Notes under the pieces: model-generated
The model's database searches: none
What the model saw: only the letters and a program-made list of their open reading frames with translations
Told to the model about the DNA's origin: nothing
Shown: piece by piece, positions 59,150 through 64,000 of the stretch
Position numbering within the stretch: the first letter of the stretch is position 1
Layout: every line of letters starts with the position of its first letter
DNA from: Cryptomeria japonica
Lineage: Eukaryota; Streptophyta; Pinopsida; Cupressales; Cupressaceae
Length of the DNA stretch: 64,000 bases
Direction of reading: 5' to 3'
Assembly (NCBI RefSeq): GCF_030272615.1
Contig: NC_081414.1
Span: 525,262,137-525,326,136 of the forward strand
Translations under genes and position numbers: made by a program

Positions 59150-60492
59150 CTTGGTTGATGTTCCACTTTGAAATGTTTGATCATGTAGAAGACACATCAA
59201 AAAGCATAATAACATAGAAAAAATACTTGTTTAAGGAGCTTTTTCAAATTCCCATGAATGTTGGAGTCTTTTTCAAGACCCCATTTTGTTTTCATTGTAA
59301 TTGGTCAATCGATTGCACAACAAGTAGACTCTCTTAAGGTCAAAAGGTTACAAATATTACCACAACCCACATCTTGATACTCCGTCAACTCAAATAGTCT
59401 TGTCATACCCTAAGGTACGCTCATTTTTTTGCCTTTGTCTGGAAATTAAACCAAAGAGGATCGCTCCTCAATTGGTTCGTTATCCTAGGAGATATATGGT
59501 GAGTGTCTTGGGGGAAAATTCTTCCCCACCCTTGCACAAAGATAATATGAGTGTCTGGTTACTGACTCAGTTCGGCTTCTAATTTTTAAGGTGTTTAGAA
59601 AGGGTTCCATTTGAGTGGTCACAATCAACAACATTTTTCACTCCATTAAGAGAGGTCTCCCAGTTTGTACAAATTACACTCAATAGATTTTAAGGTACCG
59701 TATAGGAACTGAGGGAGGCATAACATCATTGTGACAACATGTAACAATCACCACACATGATTTTCATCACATACATATTTATTTATAGTGGCTTGGATTA
59801 CTTGGCTTTAGTCGTTGCCACTTAGATTGTTCCCCTCTCACCGGCCTTATGGGCTTATCGGGAGGGAAGGCCTACAAAAGGTGTTATCCTAATGTAAAAT
59901 TGATAGAATGCATCAAAGAGATGGTTCTGGCTTTTTGATCACCCATTGAAGGGGAGAGCATATACCTATCACCTCACAAACATGCAAAACAATGTTCTTT
60001 TTAACCTCAATTACAAAATTTTCTAGTCTAAATGGAGATGTTGATCCATGAAAACATGTCATTCATTTTATCCTTCATAGCAATTGTGAAGAAAAAAGTT
60101 AGATTGTTTGTGGTTTATTTTAAATGCACCAAAATGAAATATTTTCTAACCTACCCCTACAAGGAAACCAAAAAAGGTTAGTTGACACATGGTGGGCTTC
60201 CTTAATTTCTTCTTAGTTACAACTTTTATGTTTGCAGAAACATAATGAAATCTGACAAAAATGACAGAAAAATCAAAACAAAATCTATCTAACCTATTCT
60301 AGCAATTGCGAATTAACATAATAGCTATTGCAAATTTTTGTATAAGCAATTGTGAATTACTACCAGGTCAATTGCGCATTAATTAAACCTGAAACATTGA
60401 AAAAAAATTTAAACAACAGAAAAAAATGAAAGAGAGAAGTTTTCACTTTCAGTTAAGTCATTCCAGATGAGGTTTCCATTACTTCGATATCA
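59150..60492 (-). other. Tat-2 5' internal region without recognised gene
   Basis: No gene is seen. A GC-richer block at 59,810-59,890 ('cctctcaccggccttatgggcttatcgggagggaaggcc') contrasts with the AT-rich surroundings and can fold on itself through its GGCC and CCCTC/GAGGG words. Confidence 0.45.
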
Positions 60493-60916
60493 TCATAAAT
60501 GTCGAATTTGTCTAGGATTTTGTTTATGGTTTGATGGTACGAAGCCATAGCCTCTCCCTCTTCGAATTCTAGAACTTGTCTTTCTGCTTTTATAAGCCTT
60601 TGATAGGCTTTTAGCTATTTGTTGTGTTGTTTCCTCCTCCTTGCACATGAAATATCGAAAGTTACCTTGCCTTGGAGTTAGAAAAATTTTATGCCTAAAA
60701 ATGAACTTTTCCAAAATTGAGAGATTTTAATGGGTTAATCTCGCAAATGAATTTAAAGCCAAAACGACACTAAACAATAAAATTTTGGGTTAAGCCTGCA
60801 ATTGCGAACTACTTAAATCAATTGTGAATCAAAACAATATCAAATGCGAATCAAAATAACATCAATTGTGCATTAATATGTGTAATTGCGAATTTCTATG
60901 TAAGCAATTGCGCATT
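60302..60916. repeat. Cluster of GCAATTGCGAATT words
   Basis: About ten copies of a 12-13 base word, at roughly 60,302, 60,325, 60,354, 60,369, 60,798, 60,819, 60,841, 60,862, 60,882 and 60,904. Variants have GCGAATT, GTGAATT or GCGCATT after CAATT. It is interrupted by about 400 bases that include a short minus-strand ORF (60,714-60,493). Confidence 0.75.
60493..60714 (-). CDS. Short Tat-2 ORF, unrecognised, lysine/arginine-rich
   Basis: 73 codons, MEKFIFRHKIFLTPRQGNFR to the stop at 60,493. The C-terminus is basic (KSRKTSSRIRRGRGYGF). It lies close to the 5' LTR between the two halves of the GCAATTGCG word cluster. It may be a chance ORF or the remnant of a gag start. Confidence 0.25.
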   Translation of the reverse strand: MEKFIFRHKIFLTPRQGNFRYFMCKEEETTQQIAKSLSKAYKSRKTSSRIRRGRGYGFVPSNHKQNPRQIRHL

Positions 60917-60991
60917 CCATTTTTTTTCTCTATCTATTCTATATGACCCTGCAAAATACAAAAAACAAGAAAAGATAGATCAGTCACTGTA

Positions 60992-61011
60992 GGTTCACGT
61001 CGGGTTAACCA
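60992..61011 (-). other. Candidate primer binding site, Tat-2
   Basis: The plus strand GGTTCACGTCGGGTTAACCA ends in CCA and begins like a tRNA T-arm, directly beside the LTR copy that starts near 61,012. I could not name the tRNA with confidence. Confidence 0.35.
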
Positions 61012-61992
61012 AATTTTTTCATGCTTCAAATCATAAAATTAAATTTGATTAGGGGGTAAAGATGATCACAAATCTTTAACTAATCAAATATAATCAAACA
61101 TAACGCAATAGAATATCAAATATGAAAGAAATGAAAGCTTTAAACTAAGTAAAACTCCTTGTTTCTAATTTGTGCTTTCATTATTTTTCTCCAAAATTGA
61201 GTGGGTGGCTCTCAAGTATTGCACTAAAATTCCTACATAGATTGGCAATTGCTTTGAAGAGTGTGATATAGCTTGAATTGAGAAAATGATGTTGTTTATA
61301 TAGATTTTCAACATAGATGGGGAGGGATTTTGAACTCAAGTCCTGATTAGGAGTGAACTAATTTAGATTGATCAGTTAACATAGTTGATTGATTTGTTAA
61401 CTCAGATTGATTGACTTGTTAACTCATTTGATTGAGTAGTCAACTAGATAGATTGGATAGTGGAATGCATAGATTAGCCAATTGACTAAGTGGATTGGGG
61501 AGATGACTGAATGGATTGGAGAGATAAGTGGATTGATTGATCAGTTAGAAAAGGTGATTTGGAGTGAAAAGGGGTGATCGAAGAGTTAATTGAGTTAACT
61601 AATTAGTCAACTGATTTGATCAATCGGTTATGATTTCAACATGTGTTGTAGGATTTAGAAATGAATTTGATTTTCATTTTCAATTTGGATTTGAATTTGG
61701 ATTTTCAAATTCTGAAATGCACATGAGATTTAACTGAAATTTATTGAGATTCAAATTTGGTGAAATGTGAATTTGATGACTTGGAATTAGATGAAATTAA
61801 TCAAAATTTGCATTTGGGGAATTGGAAGAATAGGTTGATTAATTAAATAATTTAGACATTAGAAATAGAATTAATTAAATAATAAAGATTATTTAATTAA
61901 GGAAATTAATTGTAATTAAATAAATAAATAATATTTAATTAATATTTGAGAAAGGGGTTAAATGTGTTGGTCATTTGGTGGAATTGATTATG
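61012..61992 (-). repeat. Tat-2 5' LTR, left part
   Basis: Aligns with 51,612-52,600. Interrupted at 61,993 by Copia G; the rest would lie beyond the window. Confidence 0.6.
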
Positions 61993-63239
61993 TGTTGCAT
62001 TGATGTTTTGTCATTGATATCAACACTAGTTGTTTGGATGCTTTACCGGCATTGATGTTTTGTCATTGATGTCAACACTAGTTGTTTGGATGCTTTACCG
62101 ACACCCTTCTGGTCCCGGTAGGATGAGTGGTATTTGGTTATTTTGGATCCAGCATGATCCAGTAGACTCTGGTATAATCTAATGATGGAATTGGCTTGTT
62201 CAGGATACTTATACTCTTATTTGATCAGTTGGTTTTGGTGTGGTGATTGGATGCTATCCTGCTTGCTTAGAAGATTGGTTTCTAGTTCCAGTGAAGGTTT
62301 CACTGGCAGAGCTTTTGATGGAGATCTTTGATGAATTGCATAAGTGGTGTTGGTGCAGCTTCTGATGGAGTTTAAGGATGTTGTTGGTGATTGTGTTTGA
62401 GACTTGGCATTTGGAAATCATTGTTGAAGTGTGTGGACCTATACTTGGTCTTAGTTGATCTAGGTTATGGACCGACATTGATGTAACGTGTGGATACGAC
62501 CTATTGATGTATTTCCAGGATGTCTTATGTGTATTGATATTACTTGTTTGGTCTAAGGCCAACAGGATTTGTAATTATGTAATTGGTTTATTGTCTAGTG
62601 GCTGACCTAATTGTTTATGGTCGAGGGTTTGTATAAATAGATGTAAGATCTCATTGTAGATCATCATGGTTAATGTAAATGGTCATGGTCAAGGAATGTA
62701 AAGTGTGAATAATGTAATATCATTCAGGCAGAGGAGTTGGTCGATAATTGGAGATCAAATTGGGTTTATGTAAGAGGATTTAGTCCTCCGGTATTGAGCT
62801 TAACCGGAACTGTACTTAGGCATAGGAGATGCTATCTTTTGTAGTTCAACACTTCTTCAGATTGTAGTATGTATTTATATGTAGTCAATGAGGCTCCTTT
62901 TGTGATGAGTAGTGTGATCTAGGTTGTTGGCCTTCCTGCAAGTGCAGGCTCCTTGATTGTAATTCACATACTTATTGTAGAAGTATTATCTGACTGTGGG
63001 TAGGCTTCCCACCGTGGTTTTTCCCTTTACCGAGTTTTCCACATACAAATATTGGTGTTGTGTGGATGGAATTTATTCTGTGATTATTTTTTATGGTTAA
63101 TTGGTTTATATGCTATTCTGATATTAATGTTTTGGGTTTCGGTATTAAAGTTTTTATTACTGAATGTTCTTGTAATCAATAACAACTAATTCACCCCCCC
63201 CCCTCTTAGTTGTCTTTTGGTTATCTAAACTATCTAACA
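61993..63239 (+). repeat. Copia G 5' LTR
   Basis: 1,247 bp, TGTTGCATTGATG...TATCTAACA. It begins with a 52-bp tandem duplication (61,997-62,048 and 62,049-62,100) containing TTTTGTCATTGATGTCAAC. The C-rich U5 box is at 63,190-63,210. 'cctgcaagtgcaggc' near 62,935 is a short hairpin also present in the other LTRs ('cctgcatgtgcaggc' at 54,253). Confidence 0.85.
62632..62639 (+). promoter_or_regulatory. TATA box, Copia G LTR
   Basis: TATAAATA in the context GGGTTTGTATAAATAGATG, a close match to the plant TATA consensus, mid-LTR. Confidence 0.65.
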
Positions 63240-63241
63240 AT

Positions 63242-63253
63242 TGGTATCAGAGC
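63242..63253 (+). other. Primer binding site, Copia G (tRNA-iMet)
   Basis: Perfect TGGTATCAGAGC two bases after the LTR end. Confidence 0.95.
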
Positions 63254-63297
63254 TTTGGTCCTCTCTATAGAAAGCTTAACCACTTGAGGAAGATCCT

Positions 63298-64000
63298 ATG
63301 ATGACTAACAGTTCAAGTTCATCTAGTTCTTCTAGAGCTATCTTTTGAAGGGATATACCGAGACTTAAAGGAACAAACTATACGGTATGGAAGATTCGGA
63401 TGGAGATGCATCTGAGATGTCTTGCCAAGGAAATTTGGGAGATCACACAAAATGGTGTCACACCCTATAATCCAAGATCTGGCAATCCTCCTCCAGAAAA
63501 CCTAGACAAGGAGTTTGAGAATGATTGTAGAGAAAGAGAAGCCCTCTTGTGTGCACTTTCTAATCAAGAAATAATGGGATTAATAGACAAATCATCTGGA
63601 AAGGCTATATGGGATAAGTTGTAGACTCTTAACAAAGGTGACCCTATAGTGAAGATTGATAAACTTGATGGTTACCAGGTGAGATATGAAAACCTGAAGA
63701 TGGAAGAAGATGAAAGGATTACTACATTCATAGAAAGGGTAAATGAGATTTTTGTGCAAATTCAATGTTGTGGTGGAACTCTGAGCGAAGATGAAATTGT
63801 TTCTCAAGTCCTGAGAGCCCTACCACTGGCTTACAAAATGAAGGCTACTGCTATTAATGAGTTGAGAACAGTGGCTAAATATTTGTCAACAAAGATACTT
63901 TGGTTGGGAAACTATCTGCTTTTGAGCTTTAGGAATTTGGACCTTCTGGAGTTGTGAAGACTGAACCTGCTTTTCATGCATCTACATCTACAACCGGTAA
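63298..64000 (+). pseudogene. Copia G gag, 5' part
   Basis: ATG at 63,298 followed by a Ser run, then PRLKGTNYTVWKIRMEMHLR, typical of the DUF4219 start of Copia gag. The UBN2 part follows (AIWDKL, then YQVRYENLKMEEDERITTFI and VLRALPLAYKMKA). An in-frame TGA near 63,346 and TAG at 63,622 break it, and the frame shifts after about 63,890. Cut by the window end. Confidence 0.8.

Larger units (their letters stand above)
51612..64000 (-). mobile_element. Tat-2: pol-less Tat-like element with antisense PMD gene
   Basis: Two same-orientation LTR copies (about 51,612-52,705 and 61,012 onward) flank an internal region that reads, on the minus strand, candidate primer site (60,992-61,011), gag-like ORFs (60,714-57,500), then an antisense PMD gene (53,040-56,380) and a polypurine tract (52,706-52,723). 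No RT or integrase was found. The right LTR is cut by Copia G. The family assignment rests on the polypurine tract, LTR start TGCAGACACC and antisense PMD shared with Tat-1. Confidence 0.55.
61993..64000 (+). mobile_element. Copia element G, 5' LTR and gag start
   Basis: Plus-strand Copia element cut by the right window edge. LTR 61,993-63,239, primer site 63,242-63,253, gag from 63,298. It is inserted in the Tat-2 LTR. The target duplication cannot be confirmed because the 3' end is outside. Confidence 0.85.

Noticed and set aside
60992-61011. A tRNA gene at GGTTCACGTCGGGTTAACCA.
   Set aside because: There is no D-arm, anticodon arm or acceptor partner upstream. Its place beside an LTR fits a primer binding site better.

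Overview
This window reads as intergenic DNA from a plant with a very large genome. I see no host gene, tRNA, rRNA or CRISPR array. Almost every stretch can be assigned to LTR retrotransposons, at least twelve of them, inserted into one another and broken by stop codons. The old nested elements, their slow indel decay and the many gag-only families suggest a gymnosperm such as a conifer. That is an inference from style, not from a marker gene.

Layout, left to right. (1) 1-3264: the 5' part of a minus-strand Ty1/Copia element. (2) 3265 to about 25,880: a plus-strand Ty3/Gypsy element of the Tat type (Tat-1), with RT, RNase H, a second archaeal-type RNase H, integrase and an antisense, intron-containing plant mobile domain (PMD) gene. 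Inserted in it are a solo LTR (9681-10743), a 4.0-kb gag-protease element B (13989-17993, target duplication AAATC) and a 6.8-kb Sirevirus-like element C (19027-25794, target duplication TAGGT). (3) About 25,883 to 51,600: one minus-strand Gypsy element (probable chromovirus) split into three pieces by element D (26832-32086, gag plus protease only) and element E (32475-46892, gag only, target duplication AATCA). The 3' LTR of E was itself hit by element F (39814-45977, target duplication GAGTC). F carries a 1,189-codon ORF that I do not recognise. The LTR of the split Gypsy ends in a 0.7-kb TACATA-type microsatellite. (4) About 51,612 to the window end: a minus-strand, pol-less Tat-like element (Tat-2) with a second antisense PMD gene, itself split by a solo LTR (53767-54539, target duplication AGGTG). 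Its right LTR is interrupted by Copia element G (61993 onward), whose gag runs off the window.

How it fits together. Most inserted elements lack polymerase and integrase (B, C, D, E, F, Tat-2), so they would depend on enzymes from relatives such as Copia A, Copia G, Tat-1 or the split Gypsy. The relative order of insertion can be read from the nesting: the split Gypsy is oldest in its block, then D and E, then F. Coding frames mostly stay in register over kilobases and are broken mainly by TAG and TAA, which suggests decay by C-to-T change more than by indels. The strongest candidates for undescribed biology are the long ORF of element F, the long second ORF of element C, and the recurring antisense spliced PMD genes in Tat-type elements.
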